Assembly: GCF_048984525.1 (NCBI RefSeq)
Contig: NZ_JBMGJC010000010.1
Location: 62,001-126,000 of the forward strand
Direction of reading: 5' to 3'
DNA length: 64,000 nucleotides
DNA from: Syntrophopropionicum propionicicum_A
GTDB taxonomy: Bacteria > Bacillota > Desulfotomaculia > Desulfotomaculales > Pelotomaculaceae
Shown: positions 38,936-47,578 of the stretch, piece by piece
Layout: every line of letters begins with the position of its first letter
How positions within the stretch are numbered: the stretch's first letter is position 1
Made by a program: the position numbers and the translations under genes
The notes under the pieces: model-generated
Database searches by the model: none
What the model was told of the DNA's origin: nothing
Seen by the model: only the letters and a program-made list of their open reading frames with translations

Positions 38936-40516
38936 TTAGATGCTGACGTTTTTAACACCCAGCACCCCGTCGATCTTGGCGATCTCCGCCAGTGTCTCAT
39001 CCGGAACAGGGCCGTCGACGCTGAGCAGCATAACGGCTTTTCCGCCGACTACCTTGCGCCCGACCTGCATCGCCGAGATGTTCACGTTATGGGCGCCGAT
39101 GAGGTTGCCCACCGGCCCGATAATCCTCGGTTTGTCAATGTGCGGCACATAAAGGATATGCCCTTCGGGGACCGCGTCGACGTGGTAGCCGTTTATGGAT
39201 ACTATGCGTGGGTCGTGTCCCCTGAACACAGTGCCTTCTACAGAAATATCATCATTGTCTGATACTGCCTGCACTGAAATCAGGTTGGCGTAGTCTCCTT
39301 CTTTTTCCGCCTGTTTTTGGACGACGGTGATGCCCCGGTTTCTTGCCAGGAGCGGGGCGTTTACATAGTTGACCATCTCCTGCAGGATGTTGTCAAGAAA
39401 ACCCTTTAACAACGCGGTAGTTATAGGCACTACCTCCTGGTTGGCCAGGTCGCCGCTGTAGGTGATCTCTATTTTATTAACCCGCCCGTCGATCAGCTGG
39501 GCGGTAAACCGGCCCATCTTTTCGGCCAGCGGCAAAAACGGTTTGACTACAGCCATGATTTTCGGGCTGAGGGACGGAATATTCACCGTGTTTTTCACTA
39601 AGTCCCCTTTCAGCGCGGATACAACCTCTTCGGCAACATCAACGGCCACGCACAGCTGCGCTTCAGATGTTGACGCGCCCAGGTGGGGTGTGGCGATAAA
39701 GTTGTTTAATTCAAAAAGAGGGCTGTCGGTATTAGGTTCTTTTTCAAAAACATCCAGCGCCGCCCCGGCAACCTTGCCTGATTTCATTGCCTCATACAGG
39801 GCAGCTTCGTCTATCACGCCGCCCCGGGCACAGTTGACAATCCTTACTCCCGGCTTCATCAAATCAAAAGCTTCTTTGCCCAGGAGGTACCTGGACTCCT
39901 TGGTCAGGGGCAGGTGCACAGTGATAAAGTCTGCTGTTTTGAATACTTCTTCCAGGGGCAGGAGCTTGACACCCTGCATTTCCGCTTTTTCCTCGGTGAT
40001 ATATGGGTCGTAGGCCACGATTTTCATTTCCATACCTTGCGCCCGCTTGGCCACGGCCGAGCCGATCCGTCCCAGGCCGATTACGCCGAGGACCTTATCC
40101 CTGAGCTCAACACCCTTGTACGCCTTTTTGTCCCATTTGCCCGCGCGCAGGCTGGCGTTGGCCTGGGGAATGTTGCGGGCCAGGGCCTGCATCATGGCCA
40201 TGGTGAGCTCGGCCACCGCTATTGTATTACCGCCCGGCGCGTTCACCACGAGGACTCCCCTGGCGGTGGCGGCGGCAATATCTATATTGTCCACGCCCAC
40301 CCCGGCGCGGCCGACTACTTTCATTTTCGCGGCGTGCTCCAGCACCCTGGCGGTTACCTTGGTGGCGCTGCGCACTATCATCCCGTCGTAGTCGCCGATA
40401 ATTTCAACAAGCTCGTCCTCGGTCATTTTGTTTCTGGTATCGATTTCAATATCAGGCTCACGCCTAAGGGCCTGCAGGCCCTCTTCTTCAACGTTGTCCA
40501 GCACAAGTACTTTCAT
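38936..40516 (-). CDS. serA: D-3-phosphoglycerate dehydrogenase
   Basis: 526 residues (B. subtilis SerA is of similar size). I chose the ATG at 40516 after GGGGAGGT; a longer frame to 40564 adds 16 residues foreign to the family. The NAD-binding motif GLGRIGSAVAKRA, substrate-binding VNCARGGVIDEAAL and ATPHLGAST are seen; the C-terminal third holds an allosteric-substrate-binding-type domain and a terminal ACT domain (ISAMQVGRKVVGGKAVMLLSVDG). It catalyses the first step of serine synthesis. It follows the aminotransferase gene by seven bases, under the same T-box. Its stop abuts a REP unit. Confidence 0.97.
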   Translation of the reverse strand: MKVLVLDNVEEEGLQALRREPDIEIDTRNKMTEDELVEIIGDYDGMIVRSATKVTARVLEHAAKMKVVGRAGVGVDNIDIAAATARGVLVVNAPGGNTIAVAELTMAMMQALARNIPQANASLRAGKWDKKAYKGVELRDKVLGVIGLGRIGSAVAKRAQGMEMKIVAYDPYITEEKAEMQGVKLLPLEEVFKTADFITVHLPLTKESRYLLGKEAFDLMKPGVRIVNCARGGVIDEAALYEAMKSGKVAGAALDVFEKEPNTDSPLFELNNFIATPHLGASTSEAQLCVAVDVAEEVVSALKGDLVKNTVNIPSLSPKIMAVVKPFLPLAEKMGRFTAQLIDGRVNKIEITYSGDLANQEVVPITTALLKGFLDNILQEMVNYVNAPLLARNRGITVVQKQAEKEGDYANLISVQAVSDNDDISVEGTVFRGHDPRIVSINGYHVDAVPEGHILYVPHIDKPRIIGPVGNLIGAHNVNISAMQVGRKVVGGKAVMLLSVDGPVPDETLAEIAKIDGVLGVKNVSI

Positions 40517-40523
40517 CGTATGA

Positions 40524-41669
40524 CTACCTCCCCAAAAATACTTCCTGGGCCGCCTTAACGCCAACTCCCATCTCTACGGGATAGCCGGCCTGCGCGAGGC
40601 CCATTTCAAGAGCGCTTACCGCGATTATGACATCCATTTTGTCGCAAAATCCCATGTGGGCAATCCGGAAGGCTTTACCCTTGATAGGTCCCTGCCCGCC
40701 GGCAAAAGTCACACCGTAATTTTTTTTGATTATTTTGCGCAGATCGTCGGCGCCTATGTTTTCCGGGCCCCACACGGCAGTCAGCACGTTTGATGCGCAG
40801 CGGTCCTCCGCCAAAAGTTTCAAACCCAGCGCTTTAACGGCGGCACGGGTGGCTCTGGCCAAAATGGCGTGGCGCTTGTATACGTTATCCATCCCTTCCG
40901 CCAGCATCATGTCCAGCGACGCGTCAAGCCCGTAGAACAGCGAAACGGAAGGTGTATAAGCCGTGTTCCACTTGTCATAAACTTTTTTGAAAGCCGGCAG
41001 GCTGAAATAAAACCGGGGGGATTTATTTTTCTTCGATACTTCCCAGGCCTTGTCGCTGACACTTACCATGGCCAGGCCGGGCGGGAGCATAAATGCCTTC
41101 TGGGAAGCTGTGCAGAGCATATCCACGCCCCACTCGTCCACTTTTATTTCTATGCCGCCCACGCCGCTGACACCGTCTACCAGCAGCACCGCGGGGGTTT
41201 TCGCCACCAGGGCGCCGATGCCCTCTATATCGTTGCATACACCGGTGGATGTTTCGTTCTGGGTGGCCAGCACAACCTTGACATCGGGGTGCTCAGCCAG
41301 TTTCTCCTTGACCACATTTAGATCCACATCGTTGCCGTAACCGAAGTTCACCTCTATCACTTCGCCGTTGTAAGCCTTGGCGATGTTGGCAAAACGCTCT
41401 CCAAAATTACCTGTAATCAGGGAAAGGACCTTGTCTCCGGGGCTCACTGTATTGGCTATGGCCGTCTCCAGGGCGCCGGTGCCGGTATTTGTAATTACAA
41501 AGACGTCGTTTTTGGTCTGGAAAACCTTTTGCACTTTTTTAACGATCTGTTCGTGCATCTGGGCAAAATTTTCAGTCCTGTGGCCGATGATAGGCATCGA
41601 TATGGCTGCTGTTACCGTCGGAGGCACAGGTGTCGGTCCTGGTATCATTAGGTATTGTTTGTCCTGCAT
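40524..41669 (-). CDS. Class V aminotransferase of serine biosynthesis type
   Basis: 381 residues from the ATG at 41669 (MQDKQYLMIPGPTPVPP) after AAAGGGGA; an upstream ATG adds seven residues. The PLP fold type I (small-domain class V) is shown by NTGTGALETAI, VDGVSGVGG and the PLP lysine in TASQKAFMLPPGLA. It belongs to the alanine-glyoxylate/serine-pyruvate aminotransferase group rather than classical SerC. Position in a T-box-led operon with serA indicates that it makes phosphoserine from 3-phosphohydroxypyruvate here, as proposed for organisms without SerC. The exact substrate is inferred. Confidence 0.9.
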   Translation of the reverse strand: MQDKQYLMIPGPTPVPPTVTAAISMPIIGHRTENFAQMHEQIVKKVQKVFQTKNDVFVITNTGTGALETAIANTVSPGDKVLSLITGNFGERFANIAKAYNGEVIEVNFGYGNDVDLNVVKEKLAEHPDVKVVLATQNETSTGVCNDIEGIGALVAKTPAVLLVDGVSGVGGIEIKVDEWGVDMLCTASQKAFMLPPGLAMVSVSDKAWEVSKKNKSPRFYFSLPAFKKVYDKWNTAYTPSVSLFYGLDASLDMMLAEGMDNVYKRHAILARATRAAVKALGLKLLAEDRCASNVLTAVWGPENIGADDLRKIIKKNYGVTFAGGQGPIKGKAFRIAHMGFCDKMDVIIAVSALEMGLAQAGYPVEMGVGVKAAQEVFLGR

Positions 41670-41719
41670 TTTTATAATATCCCCTTTCATTAAAATAAAA
41701 TTTTCAGCCTAAAATATTT

Positions 41720-41985
41720 AAACCCCCCGTCTCTGTAAAATTATACAGGGACGAGAGGTTACTCCCGCGGTGCCACCCTTATTGACCGGATATTATCCGG
41801 TCCTCTCGAGCATGTGATAACGGGAACTGCCCGTGCCCGCCTACTGCTGCTTTCAGCGGACCCCCTCGGGGGAGCCTTTTCGTCCTGACGAAATTACCGG
41901 TTCTCAGCCACCACCGGCTCTCTTAAAATTTCGGCGGATTACTTTACCCCTTCACCGGGTTAGTATGTGTCGATTAAATATGTTT
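41720..41985 (-). promoter_or_regulatory. T-box riboswitch leader of the aminotransferase-serA operon
   Basis: On the minus strand the T-box core AAGGGTGGCACCGCGG (41766-41781) is followed by an alternative terminator stem CGTCCCTGTA/TACAGAGACG (41728-41753). Upstream are the stem-I elements AGTA, AGAGAGCCGGTGG and GCTGAGAACCGG and a stem III (CGGGCAGTTCCCG). The specifier codon cannot be placed with certainty by eye. The regulated genes imply Ser; uncharged tRNA-Ser would stabilise the antiterminator. Confidence 0.93.
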
Positions 41986-42087
41986 AAAATATTACTACAC
42001 CTAAGATTGATTTGCAATAGCGATTTATAATTACGCGCTATTTTAAATATTTAGAGATTTTACCTTTTAATTTGTTAATTTGTGTTG

Positions 42088-42675
42088 CTATTTTTTATCT
42101 GTGTCGTTTTGCACACATTTTTCAAGAAAATATTTGTGGATGCGGAGATCGCCCGTTAGTTCCGGGTGAAAAGCAGCTGCCAGGAACCTGCCCTGCCGGG
42201 CCAACACAATTTTTTCACGGAATGTGGCCAGTACTTCCACGTCGCTGCCGGTCTCAATGATATAAGGAGCCCTGATAAACACAGCCCGGAATGGCTGCCC
42301 GCCTATGGCCGTTATGTCCAGGCCGGCTTCAAAGCTGTCCACCTGCCGGCCGAAGGCGTTTCTCTCAACACGGATATCCATCAGCCCCAGGCGAGGCTGC
42401 GTGGAGCCTTCGATTTCCCTGGCCAGCATAATCAGGCCCGCACATGTGCCGAATATGGGCAGCCCCTCCCGCCCCATTTTAACAATCGGCTCAAAAAGCC
42501 TGAACTCGTTTAAAAGTTTGCCGATAGTAGTGCTTTCTCCGCCGGGGATAATCAACGACGAGATTTTATCAAGCTGCTGCGGCTTTCTTATCTGTTCGGC
42601 TTCCACTCCGCAGGCGGCCAGAATATTCTCGTGCTCTCTGAAAGCCCCCTGCAGGGCCAGGACCCCCACTTTCAT
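42088..42675 (-). CDS. pdxT: Pyridoxal 5'-phosphate synthase, glutaminase subunit
   Basis: 195 residues from the ATG at 42675 (MKVGVLALQGAF) after AAAGGA; an ATG nine bases earlier is possible. Class I glutamine amidotransferase triad: GGESTTIGKLL with the following GTCAGLIML (nucleophile Cys) and AAFHPELTGD (His and Glu). It feeds ammonia to PdxS to make PLP, the cofactor also of the neighbouring aminotransferase. It is on the same strand as pdxS but separated from it by 240 bases of repeats. Confidence 0.96.
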   Translation of the reverse strand: MKVGVLALQGAFREHENILAACGVEAEQIRKPQQLDKISSLIIPGGESTTIGKLLNEFRLFEPIVKMGREGLPIFGTCAGLIMLAREIEGSTQPRLGLMDIRVERNAFGRQVDSFEAGLDITAIGGQPFRAVFIRAPYIIETGSDVEVLATFREKIVLARQGRFLAAAFHPELTGDLRIHKYFLEKCVQNDTDKK

Positions 42676-42724
42676 ATCCAACATCCTTTAAAAATAATTA
42701 ACTTCTATAATCAAAGCCATACCG

Positions 42725-42871
42725 ATCGGGGTCATACCTCAGCTTTTCCAATCGGGGACATTCCTCGCATGCAGGAATGCCTGTGAGAAAGAGGTGTCCC
42801 CATTCCTCTGTCATAGTATGTTTTCTAAGACACGAGTCTGCCGACATAGGTGAGAGGTGTCCCCATTCCGC
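42725..42871. repeat. GGGGACA repeat cluster between pdxT and pdxS
   Basis: A near-palindromic unit at 42754-42801 (GGGGACATTCCTCGCATGCA ... GGTGTCCCC), preceded by GGGGTCATACCTCAGCTTTTCC and followed by CATTCCTCTGTCATAGTATG, CACGAGTCTGCC and another GGTGTCCCC (ends about 42861). It is an inverted partner of 44250-44335: together they flank pdxS. Confidence 0.85.
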
Positions 42872-42914
42872 TGTCTGGTTACATCAAACCATCCAGGCCT
42901 CTCTCATTAATAAT

Positions 42915-43799
42915 TTACCAGCCGCGGTCCTGCATCCTCTGTTCAGGGGCTATAGTCTGTATTTCCAGGCCGGGCATGGCCTCACCCAGGCCTTTGGAGA
43001 TTTCGGCCAGAATTTGCGGGTCGTTATAGTGAGTGGTGGCCGCAACGATTGCTTTTGCCCTGGCGGCTGGATCTTTTGATTTGAATATGCCGGAACCGAC
43101 AAAGATGCCGTCGCAGCCCAGGCTCATCATTAAAGCCGCGTCTGCGGGGGTGGCTATGCCTCCGGCGGCAAAGTTCACCACCGTCAGGCGCCCGGATTCC
43201 GCTACCTCCAATAAAAGGTGGTACGGGGCGCCCATATCTTTCGCCGCGGACATTAATTCCTCTCTCGGCATATTCTGAACGCGCCTGATCTCTCCCATTA
43301 CCATTCTCATATGCCTTACAGCCTCAACCACGTTTCCGGTGCCGGGCTCTCCTTTGGTCCTGATCATCGCCGCTCCCTCGCCAATGCGCCTGAGTGCTTC
43401 CCCCAAATTGCGGGCGCCGCAAACAAAGGGCACGTTGAAGGAGTTTTTATCTATGTGGAAGTTTTCATCCGCCGGGGTGAGCACTTCACTTTCGTCAATA
43501 TAGTCCACGCCCAGCGCTTCCAGGATCCGGGCTTCAACAAAATGGCCGATGCGTGCTTTGGCCATTACAGGAATGGTTACAGAATCCATAATGCGTGTAA
43601 TTATAGTGGGGTCGGCCATTCTGGCCACACCTCCGGCAGCCCTTATATCCGCCGGAACCCGTTCCAAAGCCATTACAGCGCAAGCCCCTGCCTCTTCCGC
43701 TATCTTAGCCTGCTCGGGAGTCGTGACATCCATGATCACGCCGCCCTTTAACATTTCAGCAAGGCCTTTTTTTACAGTCCAGGTTCCCTTTTCAACCAC
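42915..43799 (-). CDS. pdxS: Pyridoxal 5'-phosphate synthase, synthase subunit
   Basis: 294 residues from a GTG at 43799 eight bases after TTGGAGG; an ATG at 43814 would overlap the ribosome site. Characteristic segments: GTWTVKKGLAEMLKGGVIMDV, PVMAKARIGHFVEARILE (ribose-phosphate lysine region), DYIDESEVLTPAD, NFAAGGIATPADAALMM and GCDGIFVGSGIFKS. It condenses ribose 5-phosphate, glyceraldehyde 3-phosphate and ammonia to PLP in a dodecamer with PdxT. A minus-strand terminator upstream (43886-43909) shows it has its own promoter. Confidence 0.97.
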   Translation of the reverse strand: MVEKGTWTVKKGLAEMLKGGVIMDVTTPEQAKIAEEAGACAVMALERVPADIRAAGGVARMADPTIITRIMDSVTIPVMAKARIGHFVEARILEALGVDYIDESEVLTPADENFHIDKNSFNVPFVCGARNLGEALRRIGEGAAMIRTKGEPGTGNVVEAVRHMRMVMGEIRRVQNMPREELMSAAKDMGAPYHLLLEVAESGRLTVVNFAAGGIATPADAALMMSLGCDGIFVGSGIFKSKDPAARAKAIVAATTHYNDPQILAEISKGLGEAMPGLEIQTIAPEQRMQDRGW

Positions 43800-43885
43800 G
43801 AAAAATGCCTCCAATCAAGTCCTTTTAACTATCAAATTATTCTATAATAATTTATATTCAAAAACAAGTAAATCTGTTGGGATAA

Positions 43886-43909
43886 CAAAAAAACGCCCTT
43901 AAAGGCGTT
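43886..43909 (-). terminator. Terminator upstream of pdxS
   Basis: AACGCCTTTAAGGGCGTT forms the hairpin, followed on the minus strand by TTTTTTGTT. It would end any transcript coming from the gyrA side or from the short frame at 43922-44035. Confidence 0.75.
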
Positions 43910-43921
43910 AACAAATTTCTG

Positions 43922-44035
43922 TCATTCTACGAAAGGGCGTATATAGTAAAGCGTCTTTTCGAGAAGGGCGCCCGCGCTTAGCGATAATGAAACGGACAGG
44001 ACCAGCATAAAAAATATTAATAATTTTTTCTTTAT
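43922..44035 (-). CDS. Possible 37-residue signal-peptide-like microprotein, ATA start
   Basis: A frame of 37 residues reads KKKLLIFFMLVLSVSLSLSA then GALLEKTLYYIRPFVE, an obvious export signal or membrane helix with a short tail. A GGGAGGGG site lies nine bases upstream of an ATA codon; no ATG, GTG or TTG starts the frame before an internal ATG at about residue 10. It is followed directly by a terminator on the same strand, which favours expression. It may be a gene with an unusual start, a decayed gene or chance. Confidence 0.3.
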   Translation of the reverse strand: MKKKLLIFFMLVLSVSLSLSAGALLEKTLYYIRPFVE

Positions 44036-44193
44036 TTTATAACACCCCTCCCTGTTAATGTTATTTTATGTAAATAATAACATATGCTGTCAACTACGGG
44101 CAGTTCCTTTATTCTGTGTTAAAGGTCGAAAATTTAAAATCTGCTCTTTATATCTTCTTTTCTCACAGTTTTTTGCGTTATCGCAAGCGTCCT

Positions 44194-44222
44194 GAAAAAC
44201 GAACCTCATTCTTTATGAGGTC
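44194..44222 (-). terminator. Terminator of gyrA
   Basis: ACCTCAT, AAAGA loop, ATGAGGT stem followed on the minus strand by TCGTTTTTC, about 115 bases past the gyrA stop. Confidence 0.65.
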
Positions 44223-44249
44223 CAAATATATCGTTAAATGGTACCAGAC

Positions 44250-44335
44250 AGAGGAATGGGGACACCCCTTTCTCACAGGCATTCCTGCATGCGAGGAATG
44301 TCCCCGATTGGAAAAGCAGAGGTATGTCCCCAATA
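44250..44335. repeat. GGGGACA repeat, inverted partner of the copy beside pdxT
   Basis: The unit 44258-44305 (GGGGACACCCCTTTCTCACA ... GAGGAATGTCCCC) plus GATTGGAAAAGCAGAGGTATGTCCCC. Read in reverse complement it nearly equals 42725-42815. It abuts the gyrA stop codon. Confidence 0.85.
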
Positions 44336-44337
44336 TA

Positions 44338-46764
44338 TTAGTCGTCTGTAAGGACACTGGCCACCGCCACCACGGTGTCGCCCTGGTCAAGTTTCATCAG
44401 GGTAACGCCCTGGGTAGCCCGTCCTATTTTTGAGATGTCCTCGGCGCTGAACCTGATCGCTATTCCTTCAGCGCTGACCATCATTACTTCTTCATCGCTC
44501 TTGACCACCTGGACAGCCACCACCAGACCGTTCCTCTTGTTCACTTTAATGTTGATAACACCTTTACCTGCTCTGGTCTGGGCGCGGTACTCTGTGAGCA
44601 GAGTCCGCTTACCGAACCCGTTCGCCGTCACAGTGAGCAAATAAGCGTCCGGCCGGACGGTTTCCATGCCGACAACCTCGTCGTTAGCGGCCAGGCTGAT
44701 CCCTCTCACCCCGCGGGTGTTGCGTCCCATCGGTCGCACCTGCTCCTCCGGGAAACGGATCGCCTGCCCTCTCTTGGTGGCCAGGACAATCTGTTCTTCG
44801 CCGCTGGTAAGTTTTACATCGACAAGCTGGTCTTCCTCATTCAAAGAAATCGCAATAATGCCGTCCCGCCGGGAAGTGTCGTACTGGTCAAGAGATGTCT
44901 TTTTGACCAGGCCGTGTCTGGTGGCCATAAACAGGTACTGTTCTGAATCAAATTCTTTTACCGGGATTACAGCCGTTATTTTTTCGTCACCGCCAATGTA
45001 CAACAGGTTAACGATAGCGGTGCCCTTGGCCTGCCGCCCGGCTTCCGGTATTTCATGCACCTTGAGGCGGAACACCTTGCCCTGGTTGGTAAAAAACAAG
45101 AAAAAGTGGTGGGTCGTGGTCACAAAGAGGTGCCGCACGAAATCCTCGGTCTTGGTGCCCATGGCCATCACGCCGCGGCCGCCCCTGCGCTGGTTGCGGT
45201 ATGTGTCCAGCGGAATTCTTTTTGTGTAGCCCTGGTTTGTGATTGTAATCACGACGTCCTCTTCGGGAATAAGGTCTTCTGTTCCCAGTGCCACTTCTTC
45301 GTCTGATATGAAAGATCGCCGAGGGTCGGCAAACTTTTTCTTAATAACTAATAGCTCTTTTTTAATGATATCCAGGACCTTCTTCTCGCTCTCCAGAATG
45401 GAGCGCAGGTAAGCAATTTTACTTAGAAGCTCCTTGTATTCCTGCTCGAGTTTTTCACGCTCCAGACCGGTCAGCTGCTTAAGCCTCATTTCAACGATAG
45501 CCTCAGCCTGTCTTTCCGTCAGTCCGAATTTTTCGCACAAAGCTTTCTTGGCCAGGTCTGTAGTCTGTGAAGACCTGATTATTTTTATGACCTCGTCCAG
45601 GTAGGCAATAGCGATGCGCAGTCCCTCTACAATATGCGCCCGCTCCTCCGCCTTTCTCAGATCAAAGCGGGTCCTCCTGACAATCACATCTTTTTGGTGT
45701 TCCAGGTAGTAAAATAAAATTTGCTTAAGGTTTAATACCCGGGGCTGCCCGTTGACCAGGGCCAGCATGTTGACCCCGAAGCTGTCCTGCAACTGGGTGT
45801 GCTTGTAAAGCTGGTTTAGGATCACCTGCGGATTAGCATCCCGCTTGAGTTCAATCATAATCCTCATCCCGCGGCGGTCCGACTCGTCACGCAGGTCGCT
45901 GATGCCGTCGATCTTCTTGTCCTTAACCAGCTCGGCTATTTTTTCGATAAGCCTGGCCTTATTAACCTGGTAAGGTATTTCATTAACAATGATGCAGTTT
46001 CTGCCGCTGTCGGTTTTTTCGATCATTGTCTGGGCGCGTACTCTTATAGTTCCCCTGCCGGTGCGGTAAGCGTTCCAGATACCTTCCCTGCCCATAATCT
46101 TGCCGCCGGTCGGAAAATCAGGCCCCTTGATTACGGTCATGATCTCCTGCACTTCAGCTTCAGGTTTATCAATTAACATGATTACCCCGTCGATCACCTC
46201 GGCCAGGTTGTGGGGCGGAATATTGGTGGCCATTCCCACAGCTATGCCGGCGGAACCGTTAATAAGCAAGTTTGGTATCCGGGCAGGCAAAACTGTTGGT
46301 TCCTCGTTCTTATCATCGTAGTTGGGAATAAAATCAACTGTTTCTTTTTCTATATCAACCAGCATTTCCGCGGTAATCTTGGCCATGCGCGCCTCGGTGT
46401 ACCGCATGGCCGCGGCTGAGTCACCGTCCACGGAGCCGAAGTTGCCGTGGCCGTCCACCAGGGGGTAGCGGCAGGCGAAGTCCTGGGCCAGCCGGACCAG
46501 AGCATCATACACGGAAGTATCACCGTGCGGGTGATATTTTGCCAGGACTTCCCCTACAATGTAAGCAGATTTGCGGTGAGGCTTATCCGACGACAAGCCA
46601 AGGGAATGCATGGCATAAAGTATACGGCGGTGCACAGGTTTTAGGCCGTCCCTCACGTCCGGCAGCGCCCTCGCCACAATAACGCTCATAGCATAGTCCA
46701 GGTAGGAGTGTTTCATCTCCTCATTTATATCAAGCGGAACCACTTTACCGGTTATAGACGGCAA
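44338..46764 (-). CDS. gyrA: DNA gyrase subunit A
   Basis: About 808 residues. A TTG at 46764 six bases after GGAGGTG gives MPSITGKVVPLDINEEM; GTG codons 9 and 15 bases earlier lie inside the ribosome site. The winged-helix region DYAMSVIVARALPDVRDGLKPVHRRILYAM and the active-site Tyr in AMRYTEARM (about 122) are standard. The GyrA box QRRGGRG (about 540) marks it as gyrase rather than topoisomerase IV. The C-terminal beta-pinwheel is complete. It forms an A2B2 enzyme with GyrB, encoded 1.2 kb upstream on the same strand. Confidence 0.98.
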   Translation of the reverse strand: MPSITGKVVPLDINEEMKHSYLDYAMSVIVARALPDVRDGLKPVHRRILYAMHSLGLSSDKPHRKSAYIVGEVLAKYHPHGDTSVYDALVRLAQDFACRYPLVDGHGNFGSVDGDSAAAMRYTEARMAKITAEMLVDIEKETVDFIPNYDDKNEEPTVLPARIPNLLINGSAGIAVGMATNIPPHNLAEVIDGVIMLIDKPEAEVQEIMTVIKGPDFPTGGKIMGREGIWNAYRTGRGTIRVRAQTMIEKTDSGRNCIIVNEIPYQVNKARLIEKIAELVKDKKIDGISDLRDESDRRGMRIMIELKRDANPQVILNQLYKHTQLQDSFGVNMLALVNGQPRVLNLKQILFYYLEHQKDVIVRRTRFDLRKAEERAHIVEGLRIAIAYLDEVIKIIRSSQTTDLAKKALCEKFGLTERQAEAIVEMRLKQLTGLEREKLEQEYKELLSKIAYLRSILESEKKVLDIIKKELLVIKKKFADPRRSFISDEEVALGTEDLIPEEDVVITITNQGYTKRIPLDTYRNQRRGGRGVMAMGTKTEDFVRHLFVTTTHHFFLFFTNQGKVFRLKVHEIPEAGRQAKGTAIVNLLYIGGDEKITAVIPVKEFDSEQYLFMATRHGLVKKTSLDQYDTSRRDGIIAISLNEEDQLVDVKLTSGEEQIVLATKRGQAIRFPEEQVRPMGRNTRGVRGISLAANDEVVGMETVRPDAYLLTVTANGFGKRTLLTEYRAQTRAGKGVINIKVNKRNGLVVAVQVVKSDEEVMMVSAEGIAIRFSAEDISKIGRATQGVTLMKLDQGDTVVAVASVLTDD

Positions 46765-46842
46765 ACCGGTCACCTCCACATTAAACTACCAGGGGAATTA
46801 TACCAAAATTAAAGCTTAAATGCAATTTTAAGCGAAACTCCT

Positions 46843-46880
46843 GCGGGGCAAAAAAAGCAGGCTTTTTTAGCCCGCTCAAA
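46843..46880 (-). terminator. Terminator-like hairpin upstream of gyrA
   Basis: GCGGG and CCCGC enclose AAAAAAGCCTGCTTTTTTT, a compact hairpin with a T-run on the minus strand. It would end the transcript of the small genes at 46987-47578. Confidence 0.45.
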
Positions 46881-46986
46881 TTCCATTTTTGTAAATATGG
46901 AACTGTTATTTAAAGCTGCCTTATGCGGCCTGGCTTAAAATAAGGGCCGATCCGCCCCGGGGAAATTGTGCACGCAACCCCGTTAA

Positions 46987-47091
46987 TTACAGCCTTTTAG
47001 CCGCTGCGGCAGTATTAGCCTGTTTTCCCCTCCAGGTTTTTGTAATCTGCACGTATACCTTGGAGGGTTTCACACAATCAAGCTGCTTCAC
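46987..47091 (-). CDS. 34-residue basic microprotein
   Basis: A GTG start follows AAAGGATTTGAG. The frame reads MKQLDCVKPSKVYVQITKTW then RGKQANTAAAAKRL. It is basic with one Cys. It lies 14 bases downstream of another small frame on the same strand and before a hairpin terminator. The tandem arrangement with ribosome sites is the main support; no family is recognised. Confidence 0.4.
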   Translation of the reverse strand: MKQLDCVKPSKVYVQITKTWRGKQANTAAAAKRL

Positions 47092-47105
47092 CTCAAATCC
47101 TTTTA

Positions 47106-47252
47106 TTATACTTTCTTTCTCTTAATCGATTCGTACGTACGAAAGATCTTTCTGCCAGCATTGCGGGGGGCAAGTTTTAAATTCTGCCCAAACCTGCCCA
47201 GTAATGTCTGCGGCCACCGCCGCGAAATAACTATTATTTTCGTTTCCGCCAA
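47106..47252 (-). CDS. 48-residue basic microprotein
   Basis: A TTG start follows GGGGGAGGTG at five bases, a very strong site. The frame reads MAETKIIVISRRWPQTLLGR, then FGQNLKLAPRNAGRKIF and ends KRKKV. It is strongly basic and could bind nucleic acid. It lies 32 bases after the 97-residue gene. Not recognised. Confidence 0.45.
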   Translation of the reverse strand: MAETKIIVISRRWPQTLLGRFGQNLKLAPRNAGRKIFRTYESIKRKKV

Positions 47253-47284
47253 CTACACACCTCCCCCGCTCCTGTTTTCTGATT

Positions 47285-47578
47285 TTAAGGCCCCCTGATT
47301 ATATGAGAACCTGACTGCGTTATTATTGAAATTATAATTACCGCTGCCCATTTAACCTGTTCGACTGCAGTGCCAACCCTGAATATAATTTTTTCCCGGA
47401 GAAACGCTTTTACCCCGTCCAGCGCCACAGGCGCAGCCGCTATAACATCCTGAAGGAAGTGGGCAGATTTCTCCGTGACAGCGCCGGCTAAAAAAGCCAT
47501 CACCAGGAGCAGCGCCACAAGAAACAGGGATTTTGCCTTTTTTGTCTTCGTCGGCCTGTAAACAGTGATCGTTTTCAT
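47285..47578 (-). CDS. 97-residue single-pass membrane protein between gyrB and gyrA
   Basis: The ATG at 47578 follows AAGGAGAGG; an upstream ATG adds seven residues and lies in the ribosome site. A basic N-terminus (MKTITVYRPTKTKKAK) precedes a membrane helix SLFLVALLLVMAFLAGA, a Ser/Ala-rich external part and a second hydrophobic stretch near WAAVIIISIITQ. The protein is probably anchored with a short external loop. It begins a possible three-gene run of small genes toward gyrA. Family not recognised. Confidence 0.6.
   Translation of the reverse strand: MKTITVYRPTKTKKAKSLFLVALLLVMAFLAGAVTEKSAHFLQDVIAAAPVALDGVKAFLREKIIFRVGTAVEQVKWAAVIIISIITQSGSHIIRGP

Noticed and set aside
44116..44433. 105-residue plus frame over the repeat and gyrA end
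   Set aside because: It is made of terminator and repeat sequence and the antisense of gyrA.
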